Of a stretch of 64,000 nt of DNA, positions 1 through 7,197 are shown piece by piece. Source of the DNA: SMTZ1-45 sp048884945 (lineage in GTDB: Archaea; Asgardarchaeota; Thorarchaeia; Thorarchaeales; Thorarchaeaceae); contig JBHLQJ010000001.1 of NCBI GenBank assembly GCA_048884945.1, forward strand, positions 1 to 64,000, written 5' to 3'. A program made the position numbers and the translations under genes. Position 1 is the stretch's first letter. Each line of letters opens with the position of its first letter. Below the pieces are notes generated by a model. That model ran no database searches. It was not told the origin of the DNA and saw only the letters and a list, made by a program, of their open reading frames with translations.

Positions 1-66
1 CACAGAATGAGAAAATTTACATGGTGCATTTGTAAGTTGAAAGCACAACTAGACACCATGTATTTG

Positions 67-77
67 AAAAAAAAAAA
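67..77 (-). terminator. Poly-T terminator of the HD phosphohydrolase gene
   Basis: Read on the minus strand, a run of 11 T follows one base after the TAA stop of the HD-domain gene. Archaeal RNA polymerase terminates at such U-tracts without needing a hairpin, and none is obvious here. The rest of 1-66 holds no supportable gene. Confidence 0.6.
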
Positions 78-78
78 G

Positions 79-1374
79 TTACATGTGGATTAATGCAGTG
101 TCAGGAACTTCTTGGAAGACTTCACGTGCGGCTCTTCCTACTTTTATGCGGTTCTTATCGAATGTATATACTCGAATAACGTCAAGGTATGTTTTCATCA
201 TTTCTGCGATATTGGAATAATCTGAAAGAATATGAGAAACTCTCTTTCCATCGAACACCTCAAAAATACCTATCTCCATAGGATCAAGCTGATGAGGGTT
301 GTATGGTACTGAGGGTAGAGTAGGTACATCAACTATCACCTCATCGCAATTGACTCCTGCGATATTTGCGATTTCCTCTTGGATGCTCTCACGTACCTTC
401 TTTTTTGTAAGTATTTTGGATACAAACCGATCTTGCGTATGAATGACCTTTTCAAAAGCGGATTTGTAAAGGACACGCGAATCAAGAAGATTGACCATTT
501 TTACAGCTTCTTTGGCATCCTCTGATTCAGCAGGGTCTATAGTTCGGATTTTAGATATGAGTGACATATCATCTAATTTTAGAAACTCTTCAGGGGCTGT
601 AAAACTTGTAAGTTCAAGGACTTTATCCGCTGCCTCCATTAGCTTGACGAGCATTACTTCGACACTACGTACTGTTTTGTGATAGTAGACATTGAGAAAC
701 ATTTCATATCTTGCTACAAGAAATGATTCTAGTGCACCTCTAGCTGCAATGTCAAATTGCATCTGATAATTCTCGGAGATTTCAATACTATTAATCAGAC
801 GGTGAATATCTACAAGCCCATAATTCACTCCACAATAAAACGAGTCTCGAATTAGATAATCCATCTTATCAGAGTCTATTTGCCCGGCTACAATACCAGC
901 AATGATGGCGTCTTTCTTGGTCTTTTGGCGACCTCGAACAAGGTCAGCAATTCTTTTCTTTGGAATTCCATCACTATCTAGTAAATCACCCAGCTCACTC
1001 TTGAGTATTATCCACTCTGTAACATCCTCGTGATTCATTCCACGTTTTTCTATAAGGACTTCCTCAAAGACATGGCTAAAAGGACCATGACCAATATCAT
1101 GAAGAAGACCAGCTATTCTTACCTCTTGCAGCTCCTTATTTCCGAGTCCCATTCGACTCAGAAGCCTTCTACCACTGAGTCCTGCAAGATGCATTACACC
1201 AATACAATGGCCAAAACGAGTATGTTCTGCTGTTGGATAAACAAAATGTCCGCCTGAGAGCTGCTTGATTCTCCGTAATCTCTGATAAGGTAGCGAATTG
1301 ATGATTTTCACCTCAGTTTCAGTAATACCAATAAAACCATGGATTGGATCATTGATTTCCATAGAGAAGTCCAT
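79..1374 (-). CDS. HD-superfamily phosphohydrolase (dNTPase-like, COG1078)
   Basis: A 431-residue cytosolic metal-dependent phosphohydrolase related to the dGTPase/SAMHD1 group. Metal-site residues are visible: H51 with the HTRFGHC segment, the HD dyad H92-D93 in LLHDIGHGPFSH, and a later Asp in QIDSDKMDYLIRDS. The N-terminal segment with NDPIHGFI is typical of COG1078. Known relatives hydrolyse (d)NTPs, but the substrate here cannot be read from sequence. Length is normal for the family and it starts at ATG. A T-tract follows the stop. The upstream gene is a regulator on the same strand, 25 bp away, so the two may be cotranscribed. Confidence 0.88.
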   Translation of the reverse strand: MDFSMEINDPIHGFIGITETEVKIINSLPYQRLRRIKQLSGGHFVYPTAEHTRFGHCIGVMHLAGLSGRRLLSRMGLGNKELQEVRIAGLLHDIGHGPFSHVFEEVLIEKRGMNHEDVTEWIILKSELGDLLDSDGIPKKRIADLVRGRQKTKKDAIIAGIVAGQIDSDKMDYLIRDSFYCGVNYGLVDIHRLINSIEISENYQMQFDIAARGALESFLVARYEMFLNVYYHKTVRSVEVMLVKLMEAADKVLELTSFTAPEEFLKLDDMSLISKIRTIDPAESEDAKEAVKMVNLLDSRVLYKSAFEKVIHTQDRFVSKILTKKKVRESIQEEIANIAGVNCDEVIVDVPTLPSVPYNPHQLDPMEIGIFEVFDGKRVSHILSDYSNIAEMMKTYLDVIRVYTFDKNRIKVGRAAREVFQEVPDTALIHM

Positions 1375-1399
1375 TGTATTTCACCTTCTTTTACGAGTA

Positions 1400-2143
1400 T
1401 TACATCTGAGGGTCAAATGACCGAATTTCTCGTACTAATTCCTCTGCAGTACCTATTTCTGATATACATAAAGGTAGATGTATACTATCAGCTATTCGGA
1501 TGGCTAGTGGGTCTAACTCTTTTACTCCTTGAAGTATCACTACCGCTGGCTTTACTGCAGCAGAAGTACCGATCTGACTGGCTTTTATTGCGACCATTGG
1601 AGAACGTCCAGTAGTAACATTTGTGAGGATAGCTCCACGTTGAGTTGTCCCACCATATAGTCGGAGAAGCTGCTGCGGAGTAAGACTGACGATGGCTTTG
1701 ATACTGTCAAGGGCTGTATAACCATAGATATCCCTGTCAAGTAAATTTCTATGAGTAAGGACTTTGCAGTTAAGATATTCTACAAGCAATCGAGAGGGAA
1801 TTGGAAATCCAAATTCGCGACTGTCAAGAATTGCATCTGAGGATATTTCAGGAGCAATTAACTTCTCTAATGCCATAGCTACCCTTCCACCATCGGATGC
1901 ATCCATCTCAATTAAGCCTTCAACAAACCGTTTGATGGTTTCAACTCTAGGTGATTTTCGTCTACCACTCTCATAATCGCTTATGACAGAGGGTGATACA
2001 TTAAGATACTTGGCAAGATTCTTCTGTGAGATATGAAATCTTTCGCGCCATCGTCGCATGACAGCACCAGGGTCATTCTCTGCGAGGCATATCTCACCAG
2101 CCATTGCCTCTGCTAGCCTTCGGAGAGCCTCACTGTTGTCCAT
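1400..2143 (-). CDS. XRE-type HTH transcriptional regulator (COG1709-like)
   Basis: A 247-residue protein with an XRE/Cro helix-turn-helix at about residues 28-85 (SQKNLAKYLNVSPSVISDYE, followed by GRRKSPRVETIKRF). A C-terminal domain of about 150 residues resembles the conserved archaeal regulators of COG1709. It probably binds DNA as a dimer, with the C-terminal half possibly sensing a ligand; the ligand is unknown. It lies 25 bp upstream of the HD phosphohydrolase on the same strand and about 150 bp divergent from the GPN GTPase gene. The target is unknown. Family assignment is by memory of the sequence pattern. Confidence 0.75.
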   Translation of the reverse strand: MDNSEALRRLAEAMAGEICLAENDPGAVMRRWRERFHISQKNLAKYLNVSPSVISDYESGRRKSPRVETIKRFVEGLIEMDASDGGRVAMALEKLIAPEISSDAILDSREFGFPIPSRLLVEYLNCKVLTHRNLLDRDIYGYTALDSIKAIVSLTPQQLLRLYGGTTQRGAILTNVTTGRSPMVAIKASQIGTSAAVKPAVVILQGVKELDPLAIRIADSIHLPLCISEIGTAEELVREIRSFDPQM

Positions 2144-2294
2144 AATATGTAAGCCCTTTAGAATCGCTATAAGAGTTGTGTAGATGCCAATTTGAATGCA
2201 GCTGGTTAACTAGAAAATAATGAGTCTATAGAAAGTTAATATCGTACCGAAGAACTCAAAGAGCTTGTTTTAACAATTCATATCGGTACTCTAA

Positions 2295-3059
2295 ATGTAT
2301 TTCATATTCATTGTTGGCACAGCTGGCTCAGGGAAGTCATTACTCACTTCATCACTTGAGAAGTGGTTGATAGGATCAGATTTGAGTGTGACTGTTGTGA
2401 ATCTTGACCCTGGTGTGGATTCTCCTCCATACACGAGTGATACAGACATCAGAGAATATGTTGACTATGGTGAGATCATGAGCTCATTTGGGTTGGGCCC
2501 AAATGGAGCTCTAGTGGCTTCACTGGATATGGCTGTTAGTAGCGTCAACGATATGAGAGATGAGATTATTGACACAAACCGTGATTACGTGATTGTAGAC
2601 TGCCCAGGACAGATGGAACTTTTTGCTTATCGTAACTCTGGACCTCTGATGGTATCTAGTCTAAGAGGTGATGACCCAGCTCTCTCACTCTATTTGCTCG
2701 ATTCTAATATAGCGCGAACTCCTACCGGATATCTCTCATCCACGCTCTTGGGAATTTCAATCAGTATTCGATTTGGTCTTCCACAGTTGAATGTCTTGAG
2801 TAAACCTGACATTCTATCTGAGAGAGAGGTAGAAGAGATTGTGGAATGGGGATCTGAATTGTATCTACTTGAGGAAGCTCTTGAATCCTCTTCAGAGGGA
2901 CTACGGAGAGAATACTCAAGGTCCATTCTGGAGATGCTTGAATCATTAGATACTGCAACTGCTATTGTGCCAGTTTCTGCAAAAGAGATGACTGGAATCG
3001 ATGTGCTATATGGAGAGATGCAGCGTATTTTTGCAGGCGGCGATAATCTATACGAGTGA
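2295..3059 (+). CDS. GPN-loop GTPase
   Basis: A 254-residue small GTPase of the GPN family, whose eukaryotic members act in RNA polymerase II assembly. The archaeal role is not settled. Visible motifs are the P-loop GTAGSGKS (residues 8-15), the signature G68-P69-N70 in GLGPNGAL, the G3 segment DCPGQMELF, and a G4-like LSKPD. Length matches archaeal homologues. The stop lies just ahead of the tRNA G10 methyltransferase TTG start, so the two genes form a tight pair on the plus strand. Confidence 0.93.
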   Translation: MYFIFIVGTAGSGKSLLTSSLEKWLIGSDLSVTVVNLDPGVDSPPYTSDTDIREYVDYGEIMSSFGLGPNGALVASLDMAVSSVNDMRDEIIDTNRDYVIVDCPGQMELFAYRNSGPLMVSSLRGDDPALSLYLLDSNIARTPTGYLSSTLLGISISIRFGLPQLNVLSKPDILSEREVEEIVEWGSELYLLEEALESSSEGLRREYSRSILEMLESLDTATAIVPVSAKEMTGIDVLYGEMQRIFAGGDNLYE

Positions 3060-3066
3060 TGGGTTT

Positions 3067-4092
3067 TTGACCATATATTTTGTCTATGTATCTGGTGAGC
3101 ACATCAGTGCTGCTAAAGCAGAAGTAAATGCATTGATTCATTTATCAAAGAGTGATGCTGTACTCAATTGGGATGGGCGAATTGGACTAGTGGATTCTCG
3201 AAGGAATATGATTCCATTTTTGCTTGAGCGAGCAGCATTAATCAAGGAAGCTGGGGTTATGCTTGCAGAAACCGGTGTGCAAGATGACTTGATTGAAAGC
3301 TTATCCGATGACATTTTGAAAGACAATATTGGTTCAGATGATACATTTTCTGTTAGAACAATATCAACTGGTGATGGAGCATCAGCAGCTGAACGATTAT
3401 CTCTTGAAAGCAGTCTCGGTGCACATATCAGCCAAGCTGTTGGCGCCAGAGTTAACCTTGATCATCCTAAGATTCGTATTCTTGTCATATTTTCTAGGGA
3501 GCATGTTAGAGTATGCAAGTCCTTTGCTTCAAAACTAAGACCAATGCTAAGAAACAGAGAGCCTGGGCAAAAATCTTTCTTTCATCCTAGTATGATGAAT
3601 ACAACCTTATCCAGATTAATGTGCAATCTTGCCCGCGTAGTACCAAACGAAGTTGTGTTAGACCCATTCTGTGGAGGCGGCGGAATTCTCTGTGAAGCAT
3701 CATTCATAGGTGCGAGAACGGTTGGAATTGATTTGAATTGGCGTTTGCTGGCAGGTAGCAAAGTGAATCTTTCTTCGGTTGGTAATAACTACAATGTCAT
3801 TCAAGGAGATGTTCGGAGTTTGCCAGTCAGTGTGTGCGACTCTATAGTAACTGACCCACCTTATGGAAGATCAAGTTCAACTAGAGGTGCTCAAGCTGTT
3901 GAACTTGTTGAGGCGCTCTTCGGAAAGGTTGATTCTATTCTACGGCGTCGTGATGAGTGTGTCTGTATCTGTGGAAGCCATAAGATGAACCTCCAAGATT
4001 TGGCAGAGGGTATGGGACTTATAGTTAATCAGGTTCTTCAGATTAGAGTTCATAGTGGATTGGTAAGGGAAGTACTTACGCTTAGTGTCTAG
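3067..4092 (+). CDS. tRNA (guanine10-N2)-methyltransferase, TrmG10/Trm11 family
   Basis: A protein of about 341 residues that transfers methyl groups from SAM to N2 of guanosine 10 in tRNA. The N-terminal half is THUMP-like. The C-terminal Rossmann domain shows motif I as DPFCGGGGILCEA and the catalytic motif IV as TDPPYG, which is diagnostic of N2-guanine methylases. The open frame reaches back into the GPN gene, so I place the start at TTG 3067, eight bases after the upstream stop; the sequence after it (TIYFVYVSGEH) looks like a normal family N-terminus. It converges with the UPF0201 gene, and the two ends overlap by 4 bp. Confidence 0.85.
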   Translation: MTIYFVYVSGEHISAAKAEVNALIHLSKSDAVLNWDGRIGLVDSRRNMIPFLLERAALIKEAGVMLAETGVQDDLIESLSDDILKDNIGSDDTFSVRTISTGDGASAAERLSLESSLGAHISQAVGARVNLDHPKIRILVIFSREHVRVCKSFASKLRPMLRNREPGQKSFFHPSMMNTTLSRLMCNLARVVPNEVVLDPFCGGGGILCEASFIGARTVGIDLNWRLLAGSKVNLSSVGNNYNVIQGDVRSLPVSVCDSIVTDPPYGRSSSTRGAQAVELVEALFGKVDSILRRRDECVCICGSHKMNLQDLAEGMGLIVNQVLQIRVHSGLVREVLTLSV

Positions 4093-4514
4093 TGGTGAAC
4101 GATTTTTCCATCTTTTGTTCGAGGGGTGAACCAGTTCACAAATCCCTCAAATTCTGTTTCAGAGTCAAAAGAGAGTACAATTTCAATACTGCCTAAAGGT
4201 GGTAGCTCTTCATCATCGTCAATGATTCGTGTTTTCTTAGCGTAGGCTGCTTGTTTATCAAAATAGATTTTTGTTGAAGTACCATTCCAGTTGGTTTTTA
4301 ATCGTTTTCGGGCAGCATCAATAATTCTTGTTTCATGAATAGATTGACGTATAACACTCAGTACGTTTCGGTCTGTATATGATAGGTAGATTTCTTGTGC
4401 GTGGTCATCGTCTTTTTTTATGAGATTAGCTATGCCTAAAAGATTCTCAAGAGCTTTTGTCACTTTATTGATGTCTTCTGTAGGGTTTACTGGGCATACT
4501 AAAAGAACTTCCAA
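4089..4514 (-). CDS. UPF0201 family protein (predicted RNA-binding)
   Basis: A 141-residue protein of the archaeal UPF0201 family (COG1931). Features are the N-terminal beta segment VLLVCPVNPTED, the central segment IHETRIIDAARKRL, and the C-terminal PLGSIEIVLSFDS stretch typical of the family. Function is not established; an RNA-binding fold has been proposed. It sits one base from the UPF0200 kinase-like gene on the same strand. I recall this pairing from other archaea and it supports both assignments. Confidence 0.8.
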   Translation of the reverse strand: MEVLLVCPVNPTEDINKVTKALENLLGIANLIKKDDDHAQEIYLSYTDRNVLSVIRQSIHETRIIDAARKRLKTNWNGTSTKIYFDKQAAYAKKTRIIDDDEELPPLGSIEIVLSFDSETEFEGFVNWFTPRTKDGKIVHH

Positions 4515-4515
4515 C

Positions 4516-5055
4516 TTATGCTAGCCTCTTGACTAATTCTTTTGATTGTTCTTGAAAATCAGCTAGTGTGCCTTCATTTACAAGCATAATGTCACTTAAC
4601 GCTATTACACCTCCTAGACCTACTGAGATTTCTCTGATATCACGTTCTCTAAATACTTCCCAACTCGGAGGTGCATCTTCACGATTTCGTTCGCGTAGTC
4701 TTGTATAACGTGCTTTTGGAGAGGCATGAACACATACAGATACAACAGAGTCGGCACAGTCATCAAAAACATTGATTTCAGCGATGCTTCTGCATCCCTC
4801 AATTACAACCATTTCTGAGCGAAATTTTTTCAATTCATCCATACAGAATAGAGCAACTGCACCAGCACCATTTTTTTCTCGAAGTTCAAGCATGACTTTC
4901 TTGGTATTTTCTGGGTTTGGTTCAAGACCCCGTCTGCGGGTTTCGTCACGTATCACATCACCCATCACAATTACCGGAATGCCAGCATCATGAAATGCTT
5001 GAGCAACTCCACTCTTTCCCGCACCTGGCATACCAGTTACAATTACTAGTTTCAT
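4516..5055 (-). CDS. UPF0200 P-loop nucleotide kinase-like protein
   Basis: About 179 residues from the ATG at 5055; a GTG at 5064 would add three residues. The P-loop is GMPGAGKS near the N-terminus, followed by MGDVIRDETRRRG and the lid-like basic stretch RLRERNREDAPPSW. This resembles dephospho-CoA and adenylate kinase-like proteins of UPF0200/COG0237. The phosphate acceptor is unknown. A GGTGG element five to six bases before the ATG supports that start. Translation is probably coupled to the downstream UPF0201 gene. Confidence 0.8.
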   Translation of the reverse strand: MKLVIVTGMPGAGKSGVAQAFHDAGIPVIVMGDVIRDETRRRGLEPNPENTKKVMLELREKNGAGAVALFCMDELKKFRSEMVVIEGCRSIAEINVFDDCADSVVSVCVHASPKARYTRLRERNREDAPPSWEVFRERDIREISVGLGGVIALSDIMLVNEGTLADFQEQSKELVKRLA

Positions 5056-5225
5056 TCTTCCCACCAGAGTCCTTTCAGCTCGGCTATATTTCGAAAACCC
5101 CTTTATTTGATGGGTGCCGCTTATACCACGTCTTGCAATTGTCCTTTAAGAATTCGCCTAGAACCATCTAGCGTCACTGTAATATTGGGGATTTGATATA
5201 GTCAATGACGTGAGGATGTATAGAT

Positions 5226-5786
5226 ATGACTGATGTAGTCAGAGCTTTTTTGAGCATCGATATTGAAAATCAATCAGTATTGTCCAAAATTCAAAAGATT
5301 CAGGAGAAATTAGATATAACTGCAGCTAAGATGAAAATTGTAAGGTCTGAAGATATCCATTTCACACTGCGTTTCTTTGGTGATACTCCTCTACATAGGT
5401 TGGAACAGATTAAAGCATGTCTTAATCGAATTGAGATAGATCCCTTTGAGATTGAGATAGCAGGAGTAGGATCATTTCCAAATAATCGGAAGCCAAGAAT
5501 CATTTGGATTGGGGTTACTAAAAATGCATCAGAAGTCCTAAAACTAAAGAACGAGATTGACTCTTCATTAATTGAGATTGGCTATCAGCCAGAGAAAAGA
5601 AAATACACTCCTCATGCTACCATTGCTAGGGTTCGTTTTGTCAAGGATTCAAAACTAATTGCTGGGAATTTAGAGTATCTAGTTGATGAGGTGGCTGGAA
5701 TGATGTCAGTTACAAGATTTAAGATGATGAAGAGCACATTATCTCCTTCAGGCCCCGTTTACGAAACTTTGTGGGATGTCGGATAA
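5226..5786 (+). CDS. thpR: RNA 2',3'-cyclic phosphodiesterase (ThpR/LigT)
   Basis: A 186-residue 2H phosphoesterase that hydrolyses 2',3'-cyclic phosphate ends on RNA. Both catalytic HxTx motifs are present: H45-F-T47-L (SEDIHFTLRF) and H130-A-T132-I (KYTPHATIARV). Length and spacing match archaeal ThpR. In archaea this family is linked to processing of spliced tRNA ends. Here it stands next to a tRNA gene carrying two introns, although on the opposite strand. Confidence 0.9.
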   Translation: MTDVVRAFLSIDIENQSVLSKIQKIQEKLDITAAKMKIVRSEDIHFTLRFFGDTPLHRLEQIKACLNRIEIDPFEIEIAGVGSFPNNRKPRIIWIGVTKNASEVLKLKNEIDSSLIEIGYQPEKRKYTPHATIARVRFVKDSKLIAGNLEYLVDEVAGMMSVTRFKMMKSTLSPSGPVYETLWDVG

Positions 5787-5802
5787 CAGACAGTAATAGA
5801 AA

Positions 5803-5940
5803 TGGTGGGCCGGGGGAGACATATTCCGGATGGGGAAATCCCAAATCGTTTGAACTCCCGGTCTCTTGCATTCTGTGACCTAAGGCGCGAGTTCCTCAGT
5901 CGCCCCAAGCAAGAATCATACCAAGCTAGACTACCGACCC
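5803..5940 (-). tRNA. tRNA-Pro(GGG) with two introns, one in the T-loop
   Basis: On the minus strand the acceptor stem is GGGTCGG (5940-5934) pairing with CCGGCCC (5813-5807), followed by A and an encoded CCA (5805-5803). The anticodon stem CTTGC/GCAAG encloses the loop TTGGGG plus T38, giving anticodon GGG. A 32-nt insert at 5871-5902 falls between positions 37 and 38, the canonical archaeal intron site. The T-stem GGGAG/CTCCC encloses TTCAAA, a 29-nt insert (5820-5848) and T. Removing it restores a normal seven-base T-loop, TTCAAAT. Intron borders may shift by a base. Confidence 0.88.
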
Positions 5941-6039
5941 GTAATCCATGAGAGGGAGAAATGACTCATGACTGCATGTGCGGTGTTTCAGACCAAAGAT
6001 AAACATTACCACTGGTTGATTGGATTTATTATGTTTTAG

Positions 6040-6051
6040 AACACGTGTTCC
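6040..6051. promoter_or_regulatory. GAACACGTGTTC palindrome upstream of the HDAC gene
   Basis: A perfect 12-bp palindrome 83 bp upstream of the deacetylase start and just after an A/T-rich TATA-like stretch. It is identical to sites at 39863, 40194 and 40504 in this window, with a one-base variant at 40257. Its position next to a likely basal promoter suggests an operator. A run of seven T follows at 6053-6059. Confidence 0.6.
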
Positions 6052-6134
6052 TTTTTTTGCCAATTCGTATTATTGAAGATTCAGACTTATCAGTACCTTC
6101 GTAATCAGTATACAAGTTGTAATCAAGACGGGAG

Positions 6135-7193
6135 ATGGAGTTGTTGGTTACTGATTTAGTATATCACAATGTCTTTGTTGAGCATGTCATGTCTGCAAAT
6201 CATCCAGAGAGCCCACAACGGCTAAGAAGTGCGTTAAATTCAATCAAATCTGCAGGTTTGTTAGATGATCAGAAAATAAACCTCCTGACTCCAGAAAAAG
6301 CTCCTCTAAATGAGGTGTATAAGATTCATAGTAAGGAGTATCTTGAGGGAATCAGAGCAAGATCAGAAATAGGCGAGGGTATGTATACCATGGATACTTC
6401 TGTCAATTCATATACATATGATGCAGCGTTATATGCTGCAGGCGGAGGAATTGAAGCAGTTGATAGAGTCATGCATGGAGATTCTGAAAATGCTTTTGTT
6501 TTGTGTAGACCCCCAGGTCATCATGCTGAATACGAACGAGCATTTGGTTTTTGTTTTATCAATAATATAGCTGTGGCAGCCAAACATCTTTTGGAAAAAC
6601 ATGCTGTTGAACGAATACTCATAGTTGATTATGATGCTCACCACGGAAATGGAACGCAACGTAGTTTTTACTCTTCTAAAGATGTGTTATATGTAGGACT
6701 CCATCAGGATGGAAGGACCTTATTTCCTGGGTCTGGTTTTCCAGATGAGATTGGAATAGGTGAAGGAGAGGGCTATACGGTAAATCTGGCAATGTATCCA
6801 GGGGCAGGAGATGCTTCTTATAACATTGCTTTTTCGCAGGTGGTTGAACCTATCGCCAATTTGTATGATCCAGATTTCATACTTGTGTCTGTTGGTTACG
6901 ATGGACATTTCATGGACCCCTTGACTAATCTTGGACTTACTACATCGGGTTTCGCGATGCTTAATTCCAGACTGAAAAAGATAGCAAATTCATACGCTAA
7001 CGGAAGAATTGTATGTTTTCTTGAAGGCGGATATAATCTTGAAGTCATGGGTATGTGTTCATTAAATCTTCTTCAAGAGCTGGTAGGCATAGGTGTTACA
7101 TCATTTGATGATGAATACAAGGAAAGCAATGTAGCGAGTGAATATACAGAGAAATTAATAGAGAAGATTATCGCAGACTCTCCTCTGTTGTAA
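6135..7193 (+). CDS. Histone deacetylase/acetylpolyamine amidohydrolase family hydrolase
   Basis: A 352-residue zinc deacetylase of the arginase/HDAC fold. Active-site features are RPPGHHAE with H129 and H130, zinc ligands D167 and H169 in DYDAHHGNGTQ, D256 in SVGYDGHFMDP, and the transition-state Tyr Y300 in LEGGYNLE, so it should be catalytically competent. Archaeal members may act on acetylated proteins (Alba, histones), polyamines or small molecules; sequence alone does not decide. A GAACACGTGTTC palindrome lies upstream, shared with amino-acid catabolism genes. It converges with hel308, with 4 bp between the two stops. Confidence 0.9.
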   Translation: MELLVTDLVYHNVFVEHVMSANHPESPQRLRSALNSIKSAGLLDDQKINLLTPEKAPLNEVYKIHSKEYLEGIRARSEIGEGMYTMDTSVNSYTYDAALYAAGGGIEAVDRVMHGDSENAFVLCRPPGHHAEYERAFGFCFINNIAVAAKHLLEKHAVERILIVDYDAHHGNGTQRSFYSSKDVLYVGLHQDGRTLFPGSGFPDEIGIGEGEGYTVNLAMYPGAGDASYNIAFSQVVEPIANLYDPDFILVSVGYDGHFMDPLTNLGLTTSGFAMLNSRLKKIANSYANGRIVCFLEGGYNLEVMGMCSLNLLQELVGIGVTSFDDEYKESNVASEYTEKLIEKIIADSPLL

Positions 7194-7197
7194 AGAC

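Noticed and set aside
5090..5112. ORB-like AAAGGGGTTTTC on the minus strand
   Set aside because: It lacks the TGGAAAC dyad; more likely a promoter-region A/T stretch with a chance G-run.
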